This document shows positions 7,829 through 14,229 of a stretch of DNA of 35,504 nucleotides, in pieces. The DNA lies in contig DATBFX010000203.1 of the NCBI GenBank assembly GCA_036558305.1, positions 1 to 35,504 on the forward strand. The letters run 5' to 3'. The notes beneath the pieces were generated by a model. It was not told where the DNA came from. It made no database searches and saw only the letters and a program-made list of their open reading frames with translations. The first letter of the stretch is position 1; every line of letters begins with the position of its first letter. This DNA is from DATBFX01 sp036558305 (lineage in GTDB: Bacteria > Chloroflexota > Chloroflexia > Thermomicrobiales > UBA6265). The translations under genes were made by a program, and so were the position numbers.

Positions 7829-7868
7829 GGTGGCGTCCGGCGGCGATGGACCGGGCGGGGACGCCACC
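7829..7868 (+). promoter_or_regulatory. Hairpin in the 5' leader of the precursor gene
   Basis: GGTGGCGTCC (7829-7838) pairs perfectly with GGACGCCACC (7859-7868), loop of 20 bases. It lies between the candidate promoter and the precursor start and may protect or regulate the leader RNA. Confidence 0.5.
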
Positions 7869-7918
7869 CCGCGCTTTGGCTGACTCGCGTTTCCATGCGG
7901 GAACGACGGACGACGAAT

Positions 7919-7923
7919 AGGAG
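7919..7923 (+). promoter_or_regulatory. Shine-Dalgarno AGGAG with two possible starts
   Basis: AGGAG directly touches ATG 7924 (zero spacing), while the in-frame GTG at 7933 is nine bases away, the usual distance. The precursor may therefore begin at GTG 7933 (32 residues) and not at ATG 7924 (35 residues). Confidence 0.6.
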
Positions 7924-8031
7924 ATGAAGAACGTGAAGATCAAGGTCATCAAGGTCGAGAGCCTCAAGGTTACCGCCCCCTATTGTGGTGGCGATAACCC
8001 CCCGCCGATCTGCGACCGCTTCCCCAGCTAG
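7924..8031 (+). CDS. Candidate RiPP precursor peptide, 35 residues
   Basis: The leader reads MKNVKIKVIKVESLKVTA, a strongly alternating Lys/hydrophobic stretch that would form a beta strand, the shape by which leaders bind PqqD-like recognition domains. The remaining 17 residues (positions 19-35) begin PYCGGDN and end ICDRFPS, with C21 and C30, a PPP in between, and a C-terminal Ser. Size, bipartite character and position directly before a ThiF-like enzyme with a PqqD-like domain are what a RiPP precursor looks like. A good ribosome site is present, with either ATG 7924 or GTG 7933 as start. A strong hairpin at 8043-8076 separates it from the enzyme genes, as often seen when the precursor must be made in excess. 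I recognise no known precursor family. The function as substrate is inferred from context. Confidence 0.7.
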   Translation: MKNVKIKVIKVESLKVTAPYCGGDNPPPICDRFPS

Positions 8032-8042
8032 GTCGCCGGCAC

Positions 8043-8076
8043 CGAGGGCCCCGTGGTGGTTGCCACTGGGCCCTCG
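8043..8076 (+). promoter_or_regulatory. Intercistronic hairpin between precursor and enzyme genes (attenuator candidate)
   Basis: CGAGGGCCC (8043-8051) pairs perfectly with GGGCCCTCG (8068-8076), continued inward by GTGG/CCAC (8053-8056 with 8063-8066) after one mismatch. It begins twelve bases after the precursor stop. It could cause partial termination or protect the precursor mRNA end, giving more precursor than enzyme. Confidence 0.65.
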
Positions 8077-8110
8077 TCGGTGGCGCGGACAAACGACGAG
8101 GGACGTTGTG

Positions 8111-9226
8111 ATGTCCAAACCGCGACTCAAATCGAGCTACAGCCGGATCACGACCGACGGCGAACTCTCCCTCTTCCGCGAGGCCGGCTCCTGGATCACC
8201 CTGCCCGATCCCGACGGTCAGTTGGAAACCCTCATCGACCTCCTGGACGGCAGCCGCTCCAGCCAAGCCGTGGCCGCGGCGATGAAGAGCCGCTGGCCGG
8301 ACCTGACGGAGGCCGAGGTGGCAGAGGGAATCGCCTCGCTCGACGAGATCGGTCTCCTCGAAGACGCAACCGCGGCATCGGCCCTGACGCCCTGGCAGGA
8401 GGAGCGCTTCGCGAGCAACCTCGCCTTCTTCTCCACCTTCGCCGGGCTCGGGCGCAGCCGCTTCGAATTCCAGGAGCGACTCCGCCGTGCCCACGTCGTC
8501 CTCCTCGGCGTCGGCGGCGTCGGTTCGACGCTGCTGCTCAACCTCGCCGGGCTCGGCGTCGGCCGCGTCACCGCGCTCGACTGCGACGCGGTCGAGGCGA
8601 AAAACCTGACGCGCCAGTTCCTCTACACCGAAGCCGAGATCGGGGCGCCGAAACTCGCCCGCGCGATCGCCCGCGCCCAGGCGCTCAATCACGAATTGCG
8701 GATCGCCGGTGTCGAGCGGCGCGTCACGGGCCCGGAGGACATCGCCCCGCTCCTACCCGGCGCCGATCTGGTCCTCTCCGCGATCGATCGCCCCGACGAG
8801 GTCCAGTCCTGGGTCAACCGCGAATGCGTCGCGGCGGGCGTGCCCTTCATCACCGGCGGGATCCAGGTCGCCCGTGGCGGCTACTACTCGGTCGACCCCG
8901 GTCGCAGCGGCTGCGTCGCCTGCTGGCACGCCGCGGCGGCGCGGGCCGGCAACGCCTCGCCCGGATCGGGCGGCGGCGAACAGGTCAACCGGGCGATCGG
9001 CCCGGCCGCCAGTCTGGTCGGCGGTCTGATCGCGTTGGAGGCGGTCCGCTACCTGACCGGTTTCGCACCGCCCGTTTCGGCCGCCAAGGTCTGGCTCGTC
9101 GATCTCGTCACCGGCGAGATCGGGATCGGCCACGAGTGGTCGCGGCTTCCCGATTGCCCGGTCTGCGGCGTCGAGCGCACGGGTGAGACACCGGCCGCTG
9201 AGTTTCTGGCGGGGGTGGCACGATGA
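8111..9226 (+). CDS. E1/ThiF-like adenylating enzyme with N-terminal PqqD-like recognition domain
   Basis: A 371-residue protein. Residues about 10-88 look like a PqqD-type winged helix (strands LSLFREAGSWITLP, then helices with LIDLLDGSRSSQAVAAAM and a terminal GLLED), the fold used to grip RiPP leaders. Residues about 115-345 are an E1/ThiF/MoeB domain: nucleotide loop LLGVGGVGS (133-138), acidic strand ALDCDAVEAKNLTRQFLY (D157, D159, N165, R168, Q169), SAIDRPDE (D226), and a likely structural zinc site from C268/C271 (CVAC) and C349/C352 (CPVC). Such enzymes adenylate a carboxylate; in microcin C7 (MccB) and pantocin (PaaA) they modify peptides. No separate catalytic cysteine is obvious. 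ATG 8111 has GAGGG eight bases before it. Its stop overlaps the next start (ATGA), so translation is coupled. It is the probable modifying enzyme of the locus. Confidence 0.85.
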   Translation: MSKPRLKSSYSRITTDGELSLFREAGSWITLPDPDGQLETLIDLLDGSRSSQAVAAAMKSRWPDLTEAEVAEGIASLDEIGLLEDATAASALTPWQEERFASNLAFFSTFAGLGRSRFEFQERLRRAHVVLLGVGGVGSTLLLNLAGLGVGRVTALDCDAVEAKNLTRQFLYTEAEIGAPKLARAIARAQALNHELRIAGVERRVTGPEDIAPLLPGADLVLSAIDRPDEVQSWVNRECVAAGVPFITGGIQVARGGYYSVDPGRSGCVACWHAAAARAGNASPGSGGGEQVNRAIGPAASLVGGLIALEAVRYLTGFAPPVSAAKVWLVDLVTGEIGIGHEWSRLPDCPVCGVERTGETPAAEFLAGVAR

Positions 9227-10497
9227 GCGCGGTCGCGGCGGCTCTTCCCTTCGTGGCGGAGCCAGATTCGCCGCCGGTCTACGGACCGGCCAGCCGGTTG
9301 ACCTTCGGCGCCCTGACGATCGTCCCGGAGGACGACGGCTTCCTGGTCGGCAACCCCGAGACCGGGGTGTTCCTCCTCCTCCCCGAAGTCGGCGTCGTCG
9401 CCATCCGCGAGTTGCAGGCGGGCAAGACCCTCGCCGAAGCGGGTGCGGCGGCCTCCTCCTACGCCGGGCAGGATGTCGACGTCGTCGACTTCGCGGCAAC
9501 CCTGGCCGAGTCCGGCTTGGTCGCCGGTGTCGATGGCACCTCCGTCGCACCGGAGGTCGCGCGCGGGTGGTCGCGCACCTGGCTCGCCGGCGTACCGACC
9601 GAGATCGCACGGCCATTCTTCTCGACCCCGGCCTGGGTGTTCTACGGATTCCTGCTCGCCGCGTCGCTGGGGGTGTTCGCGTTCCGGCCTGCCTTCCGCC
9701 CCACCTTCGAGGACTCGCTCTTCTATCCCAACCCCGCCGTCTGCGTCGTCGTGCTGACAGTACTCGGACTCGTCCTGGCGACCTGTCACGAGATCAGCCA
9801 CTGGCTGGCCGCCCGCGCCGTCGGCGTCAGCGCCCGCTTTAGCGCCGGTCGCCGCTACTTCTTCCCGGTACTCGAAACCGACCTCTCCCAACTCTGGTCG
9901 GTGCCGCGCAGGCGCCGGTTCGGACCGTTCCTGGGCGGCATGGCCTTCGACACCGTCGTCCTCGCGAGCGCGCTCGGTCTGCGCGTCGCCTGGGGCGAGG
10001 GGCTGATCGATCTCGATCCGCTCCTCTATCGCCTGCTCGGCGCGCTCGTTCTCCGCCAGGTCTTCGTCCTCGGTTGGCAGGGACTCGTCTTCTTGCGGAC
10101 CGATCTCTACGTGGCCCTCGTCTCGATCCTGGGTTGCTACAACCTGCGGCGGGTAAACCACCTCTCCCTGATGCGCAAGATTCACCGGCTGAAACCCGAC
10201 GAAGAAGCCGAGTTGGCGGCGGCCCACCCGCGGGACCTGAGCGTCGCGCGCTGGTTCGGATTCATCTCGGTCGCCGGGTTGATCTGGGTGATTTTCATGT
10301 TCGTGACCTTTTTCGTGCCGAGCACGGTCGTCATGGCCGGCTGGATCTTCGGCAGCCTGATCGGCGCACCGCCGTCCGGCCAGGCATTTTGGGAAGCACT
10401 GACGATCGGGATGCTGACGGCGATGCAGGGTGTGCTGCCGTTCGCGATCTACGGCTGGCACCGCCTGCGCCGCCGGCAGGGAGTGGCCTCATCATGA
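9223..10497 (+). CDS. Membrane zinc metalloprotease of the M50 type with N-terminal PqqD-like domain
   Basis: A 424-residue protein. Residues about 28-105 resemble a second PqqD-like domain (LTIVPEDDGFLVGNPETGVFLLLP, then a helical REL.AGKTLAEA stretch and an ESGLV end). Membrane segments follow (about 136-155, 171-188), the second running into HEISH (189-193), the zinc-binding HExxH of site-2-type M50 proteases; the third ligand is probably D243 in GGMAFDTVV. More membrane segments occupy the C-terminal third. M50 proteins with PqqD-like domains are known next to peptide-modification genes and have been annotated as 'peptide zinc metalloprotease'. Here it is the best candidate for leader removal at the membrane, perhaps coupled to release. 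It starts inside the stop codon of the ThiF-like gene and overlaps the next gene by four bases. There is no dedicated ABC exporter in the locus. Confidence 0.85.
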   Translation: MSAVAAALPFVAEPDSPPVYGPASRLTFGALTIVPEDDGFLVGNPETGVFLLLPEVGVVAIRELQAGKTLAEAGAAASSYAGQDVDVVDFAATLAESGLVAGVDGTSVAPEVARGWSRTWLAGVPTEIARPFFSTPAWVFYGFLLAASLGVFAFRPAFRPTFEDSLFYPNPAVCVVVLTVLGLVLATCHEISHWLAARAVGVSARFSAGRRYFFPVLETDLSQLWSVPRRRRFGPFLGGMAFDTVVLASALGLRVAWGEGLIDLDPLLYRLLGALVLRQVFVLGWQGLVFLRTDLYVALVSILGCYNLRRVNHLSLMRKIHRLKPDEEAELAAAHPRDLSVARWFGFISVAGLIWVIFMFVTFFVPSTVVMAGWIFGSLIGAPPSGQAFWEALTIGMLTAMQGVLPFAIYGWHRLRRRQGVASS

Positions 10498-11084
10498 CGA
10501 AGCGGATGTCTCGCTATCTGGAAAAGTCGATCCCCCTGGTGATGATCCTGTTCTGCCTGGTCGCCCTCATCGCCTTCCTGCGGCTGCCGACCCCGGCCGG
10601 TTCCGCCCCGCCCGCCGCCGCCGCCCAGGCCGCGATGCCCGGCCGGGAAGTGCCGACGCTGCCCTCCCCGCACATCCCCTACATCGGCGCCAAGCACACC
10701 CCCTACAACACCGTGCCGCCGACCTCCGGCCCGCACGTCCCCTTCACCATCGCCCCCGGCGTCTACCGGGAGGAAATCCCCGAGGAGCTTCAGGTCCACG
10801 CATTGGAGCACGGCCACGTCCTGATCCAGTACGCGCCCAATACCCCCGCGGACGACGTGAAGGCGATCGAGGACATCGCCCGCCGCTTCCCCCGCGACGT
10901 CGTCATCGCCCCCTACGCCAAACTGACCGGCGGTCTCGCCCTCACCGCCTGGGGCCGGATCGACCTCCTCGACCATCTCGACCGCGACGAGATCGACGCC
11001 TTCGTCGAAGACTTCGCCGGCCGCTACCACCACGGCTGGCGCACCTCGCCAAACGACCATCCCTGGTGGGCCTTCTGGCGTTAG
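10494..11084 (+). CDS. DUF3105 membrane-anchored protein closing the RiPP operon
   Basis: A 196-residue protein with a basic N-terminus and one membrane segment (SIPLVMILFCLVALIAFLRLP, in two parts about 11-21 and 22-31). An Ala/Pro-rich spacer leads to the DUF3105 domain: HIPYIGAKHTPYNTVPPTSGPH (start of domain), then LQVHALEHGHVLIQY with its conserved H..EHG, and VIAPYAKLTGGLALTAWGR. The C-terminal end is Trp/His-rich. The domain is probably outside the membrane; its biochemical role is not established. ATGA overlap with the M50 gene shows it belongs to the same transcription unit, which makes an immunity, release or product-binding role possible but unproven. DUF3105 genes also occur outside such loci in Actinobacteria and Chloroflexota, so it may be a recruited envelope protein. 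Confidence 0.85.
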   Translation: MTKRMSRYLEKSIPLVMILFCLVALIAFLRLPTPAGSAPPAAAAQAAMPGREVPTLPSPHIPYIGAKHTPYNTVPPTSGPHVPFTIAPGVYREEIPEELQVHALEHGHVLIQYAPNTPADDVKAIEDIARRFPRDVVIAPYAKLTGGLALTAWGRIDLLDHLDRDEIDAFVEDFAGRYHHGWRTSPNDHPWWAFWR

Positions 11085-11120
11085 GTCCGATCGCCCGCGT
11101 GTATCGACGTTGCGAAGGGA

Positions 11121-11148
11121 AACCCCGCGGCACGAGCGTCGCGGGGTT
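11121..11148 (+). terminator. Terminator-like hairpin at the end of the RiPP operon
   Basis: AACCCCGCG (11121-11129) pairs perfectly with CGCGGGGTT (11140-11148) around a ten-base loop, 36 bases after the DUF3105 stop. The rest of the 317-base gap up to 11401 holds no convincing gene; a candidate promoter lies at 11322-11350. Confidence 0.6.
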
Positions 11149-11321
11149 CCGTCGTCTGGTCCGGTTCAGCTCCCCGCGGCCGCACACGTGCCGCGTCCTG
11201 GGATGGTCCCACGTCATCGGCGCACTGAAGGCACGCCGCATCGACCACACGCCCTCGCCAGAAGCGCCGCTCGCACCGGTTGAGGCTTCGGTGTGATGGA
11301 CGGCGTTCCTGCAATCGAGGC

Positions 11322-11350
11322 TGTGGCCCACAACTGATGACCGGTATACT
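11322..11350 (+). promoter_or_regulatory. Candidate promoter for the antitoxin-toxin cluster
   Basis: A good -10 element TATACT (11345-11350) with a weak -35 (TGTGGC, 11322-11327) at 17-base spacing, about 50 bases before the frameshifted antitoxin copy. Confidence 0.35.
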
Positions 11351-11401
11351 GACGGGCGTCCACCGTACTCGTGGACGACGTCACGATCGGGAACCTGCGT
11401 C

Positions 11402-11607
11402 ATGGCACAGCACCACCCGGACCAATCAGTCACCGACGAAGAGTTCTTCGAGTCGCTCCGGGATGATCCCGACGTGATCGTTCACTACCGCAAGACCACG
11501 GAGCCGTATGTTCCGCGGTTCCGGTAGGTGCGCCCCTCGATGAACTCTGGCTAGCGGGTCGCCGCGACGACGAAGTCGAACCGTACTTGCGCTGTATCGA
11601 CGAGTAA
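11402..11607 (+). pseudogene. Frameshifted duplicate of the antitoxin gene
   Basis: The first frame reads MAQHHPDQSVTDEEFFESL... through TTEPYVPRF and hits a stop at 11525-11527. In the -1 frame, reading continues as PVGAPLDELWLAGRRDDEVE and ends at TAA 11605-11607. Joined at base 11521, the two parts align without gaps over the EP...PLD stretch with the next gene (11640-11849): TEPYVPRF-PVGAPLD against TEPFEPAFFLTGPLD. A single missing base therefore explains the break. It is a tandem copy of the antitoxin that has decayed, unless the missing base is an assembly error. Confidence 0.8.
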
Positions 11608-11639
11608 GGACCTCGGCAGAAAAGGAAGGAACCACCACG

Positions 11640-11849
11640 ATGGTGCAGCAAGCTTCGGCTCGCCCAGTGATCGACGAAGATTTCCGCGAGCAGCTTCGGA
11701 ATGATCCCAAGGTCATCCACTATCAGCGTCAAATCACGGAGCCTTTTGAGCCCGCGTTCTTCTTGACCGGTCCACTCGACGTGAACTGGTTGATGGGGCG
11801 CCGCGAGGACGACGAAGTAGCGCCCCGCCTGCGCGGCATCGATGACTGA
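11640..11849 (+). CDS. Antitoxin-like small protein partnered with a PIN toxin
   Basis: A 69-residue acidic protein with helices around VIDEDFREQLRNDPKVIHYQ and a Pro/Phe-rich middle (TEPFEPAFFLTGPLD), ending RREDDEVAPRLRGIDD. I do not recognise a DNA-binding domain. It is called an antitoxin because its stop codon overlaps the start of a PIN-domain gene by eight bases, the usual layout of VapBC-like pairs, and because a related copy lies directly upstream. Start ATG follows AAGGAAGGA by about nine bases. Confidence 0.65.
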   Translation: MVQQASARPVIDEDFREQLRNDPKVIHYQRQITEPFEPAFFLTGPLDVNWLMGRREDDEVAPRLRGIDD

Positions 11850-12363
11850 CCTCCTCCCGACGGACGTCTATCTCGATTCCGGTGTTGCGATCGCGGCGAC
11901 GTTTCCTGCGACGCTCTACGCAATCGGCGCCCGTGATCTTTGCCAGCGACTTATCCAGCAAGGGGCCACCGTCTACTTCTCCCAGATTCTTCGTCTGGAG
12001 TTCACCGAAGCAGTCCGTAAACTCGCAACGATCCAAGGACGAGTTCCGCCCGAGGTCCGAAGGCAATTTCGACTGGACGACTGGGAACTGGATGTCGCTG
12101 TACGGCGAAGATGGCTGCTTTTCGCGGTTGATCGGCTAGAGTCCCTCTTGCTCCGCTTCGCCAACGTCTACGAGATTCCCTTCGAACGATCGATCTGGCT
12201 TCGCAGCGTCGAGATCATGGCCGAACGCCAACTCCGCTCCCACGACGCGATTCACCTCGCCACCGCCTACGAGAACCGCCTCACCTGCGTCGCCACCACC
12301 GACGACGAATTCCTCAAGGTTCCCGACCTCGACGTCCGCTTGATCCGCGATCCCCTCACCTGA
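11842..12363 (+). CDS. PIN-domain ribonuclease toxin (VapC-like)
   Basis: A 173-residue PIN-fold protein. Acidic residues expected at the metal site are visible: D12 in DVYLDSG, E53 in LRLEFTE, D135 in RSHDAIHLATA and D154/D155 in TTDDEFL. Such proteins cleave RNA and form type II toxin-antitoxin pairs. It is longer than typical VapC (about 130-140) because of an insertion around residues 65-100 that is rich in Arg and Trp. It starts eight bases inside the antitoxin gene (ATG at 11842, antitoxin stop at 11847-11849), so its synthesis depends on antitoxin translation. Confidence 0.85.
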   Translation: MTDLLPTDVYLDSGVAIAATFPATLYAIGARDLCQRLIQQGATVYFSQILRLEFTEAVRKLATIQGRVPPEVRRQFRLDDWELDVAVRRRWLLFAVDRLESLLLRFANVYEIPFERSIWLRSVEIMAERQLRSHDAIHLATAYENRLTCVATTDDEFLKVPDLDVRLIRDPLT

Positions 12364-12483
12364 CCCCACACCGGGAACAAACCACGCGATGACGCGCCCC
12401 GGTACCGTCGGGTACGCTTCGCGAAAACCGGTCCCGTTCCTGTCCTCTGGGCGGGCTCACCCTTCGCGGGAAAGGAGCAGTGC

Positions 12484-13131
12484 TTGAAACGCCTCGTCAT
12501 CGTCGTGGTTGCCGTCGCTGCCCTCGCTGCACCGCTCCTCGTCCGCGCGCAGGAGGCGACTCCGGTCGGCAGCCCGACCGCCAACCCGCTGGCTCCCGCC
12601 CCGGAGGACTGCACCGTCGAACCGATTTCGCTGGACCGTCTCACGCCCTTGATCGCGACACCGGTGCCCGCGGTCGAACCCGCGGCAAGCCCGGTCGGTT
12701 CGCCGACGCCGTTTGCCATGCCCGAGGGCCGGCAAGCCGACGAGGCCACCGTCTCCGCCATCACCGCCGCCGTCCACGAGTACTTCGCTTGCGTCAATGC
12801 CGGCGACTATGCCCGTGCCTTCGCGCTCTTCTCCGATGACCTATTGCGCGAGTACCTCGCCGGGGCGATCGCCGGCGGCTCTACGGCGCAGCAGATCCTC
12901 GACGGTCTCCCCCCGGCGCAACCCCTCCCCGCCGACCAGCGGACCTTGATCTACGGCATCGACGATGTCCGCGTCCTCCCGGACGGCCGCGTCGCCGCGC
13001 TGGTCATCGGCGACGACCTCTCCAAGCCCAATCCGCCGGGGCCCGCGCTCATCTACTTCGTCGAGGTCGACGGCCGCTGGTTGGGCGACGGGTTCGTTTC
13101 GACCGAAGAGATCGTGACGCCATCGCCGTAG
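12484..13131 (+). CDS. Secreted NTF2-like protein, first of a tandem pair
   Basis: A 215-residue exported protein starting with TTG, six bases after AAGGAG (12472-12477). The signal peptide is KRLVIVVVAVAALAAPLLVRAQ, cleaved near RAQ. A Pro/Ala/Thr-rich stretch including the EDCTVEPISLDRL motif (about 40-52) is followed by a cone-like NTF2/SnoaL domain (about 92-210): ITAAVHEYFACVNAGDYARAFALFSDDLLREY and a final strand pattern ALIYFVEVDGRWLGDG. The next gene has the same plan (P-EECTVAPRTVDEL, FIACFNAGDFWRQM), so they are ancient duplicates. No catalytic residues are recognisable; a ligand-binding role at the cell surface is possible. Confidence 0.8.
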   Translation: MKRLVIVVVAVAALAAPLLVRAQEATPVGSPTANPLAPAPEDCTVEPISLDRLTPLIATPVPAVEPAASPVGSPTPFAMPEGRQADEATVSAITAAVHEYFACVNAGDYARAFALFSDDLLREYLAGAIAGGSTAQQILDGLPPAQPLPADQRTLIYGIDDVRVLPDGRVAALVIGDDLSKPNPPGPALIYFVEVDGRWLGDGFVSTEEIVTPSP

Positions 13132-13176
13132 ATGCCGATGCCGCATCTCCGGCCGCCGAATGAGGAAGGGATCCAC

Positions 13177-13797
13177 GTGCGCCGATTTGCGATTCTCGGT
13201 TCGCTGCTCCTTTCGCTCCTGGCGCTGCCCACGCCGGCCGTCGCGCAGGACGCGACCAGCCAATCCGGCAATCTCGATGTCCCCTCACCCGAGGAGTGCA
13301 CCGTCGCACCACGCACCGTCGACGAATTGCAGGCGCTTTTCGCCCGGCCTGCCACGCCCACCGCCGTACCGGCCAGCCCGACGTCTGTCACGCTGCCGGC
13401 CGGCACGCCCGTCGACGCCGCGACCGCCGATGCCGTCGAGAGTGCCATCCGCCAGTTCATCGCCTGCTTCAACGCCGGCGACTTCTGGCGCCAGATGGCG
13501 ACCTACAGCGACCGCTACGTCCAGGTCTATCTCCAGGCCTACCTCGACCCCGCGACGGGCGTCAGCCAGGAGATCTACGACCTCTACGCCACCCCGAAAC
13601 CCGTCGAATCCGACCATCAGACCGCCCTGATCGGGATCGGCGAGATCGTCCAACTGCCGGACGGTCGCGTCGCCACCACCGTCACCGCCGACGATCCGTC
13701 GGACGACATCCCGCCCGGTCGGTCGCTCGTCTACCTCACCAAGCAGGGTGACCGCTGGCTGATCGACGACTTCGCCTACATCCCAAGCGGCGGTTGA
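13177..13797 (+). CDS. Secreted NTF2-like protein, second of a tandem pair
   Basis: A 206-residue paralogue of the preceding protein. GTG 13177, preceded by GAGGAAGGG at about six bases, starts directly before the signal peptide (RRFAILGSLLLSLLALPTPAVAQ), and is preferred to the ATG at 13132 that touches the previous stop codon. Shared features: PEECTVAPRTVDEL (about 33-46), then an NTF2-like fold with VESAIRQFIACFNAGDFWRQM, QLPDGRVATTV and the final YLTKQGDRWLIDDF. The conserved Cys of each protein (CTV and the Cys of the ACFNAGD segment) could form a disulfide outside the cell. The two genes probably form one operon (45 bases between stop and start). Confidence 0.8.
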   Translation: MRRFAILGSLLLSLLALPTPAVAQDATSQSGNLDVPSPEECTVAPRTVDELQALFARPATPTAVPASPTSVTLPAGTPVDAATADAVESAIRQFIACFNAGDFWRQMATYSDRYVQVYLQAYLDPATGVSQEIYDLYATPKPVESDHQTALIGIGEIVQLPDGRVATTVTADDPSDDIPPGRSLVYLTKQGDRWLIDDFAYIPSGG

Positions 13798-13918
13798 ACA
13801 AGGGAGTTTGCGACGGGCAAGAGGCTACCGTGGGACCGGTTACAGCGAGAACCCAGCGGCTCCGGCCCGTCGCTCAACTCCGAGAAATCATAGTTGCTAC
13901 CATCGTGCTCGTCCACGT

Positions 13919-14155
13919 TCACGACGCGCGCACTTCTTCTTCAGCCTCGGCCAGTTCACGATAGACATCGGCGTTGCGTGCCCAGCTTCTGTCGAGCTTG
14001 GCTCGCAACTCGGGCCGCATCGGCGGTCGCCCCTGCAACGGCACCACGTAGAGACCAAGCATTTGCCCCTCTTCGAGACCGTACCGCTCCGCCTCTTCTG
14101 TCGGGATTGTGACGACGAACCTGTCGCCGGTCTTCTCCAAGGTTTGCCGAATCAT
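13919..14155 (-). CDS. AbrB/MazE-like antitoxin without visible toxin
   Basis: A 78-residue protein, ATG at 14155 with GAGGAG six bases upstream. The N-terminal half has the swapped-hairpin pattern of AbrB/SpoVT family proteins: MIRQTLEKTGDRFVVTIP, EEAERYGLEEGQMLGLYVVP. The C-terminal tail (RPELRAKLDRSWARNADVYREL, then acidic) would wrap a toxin. No toxin gene follows: the downstream sequence (13798-13918) has only short broken frames, and the neighbour upstream is unrelated. It is either an orphan regulator or the remains of a toxin-antitoxin pair. Confidence 0.75.
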   Translation of the reverse strand: MIRQTLEKTGDRFVVTIPTEEAERYGLEEGQMLGLYVVPLQGRPPMRPELRAKLDRSWARNADVYRELAEAEEEVRAS

Positions 14156-14229
14156 CGCCTGCTCCTCGACGCCAGTAGATACGTCGCTGTGAAGACAGTG
14201 TATCAGCGCTGTGGTCCGGTACCCGGTAC

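Noticed and set aside
8111..9226. ThiF-like gene as a thiamine or molybdopterin sulfur-transfer enzyme (ThiF/MoeB)
   Set aside because: No ThiS/MoaD-like carrier gene nearby, and the extra N-terminal PqqD-like domain and neighbours point to peptide modification.
7924..11084. Assignment of the peptide locus to lanthipeptide, lasso, sactipeptide or azol(in)e classes
   Set aside because: No LanB/LanM, no lasso protease/cyclase pair, no radical-SAM gene and no YcaO gene are present; the core has a single Ser, so few sites for dehydration.
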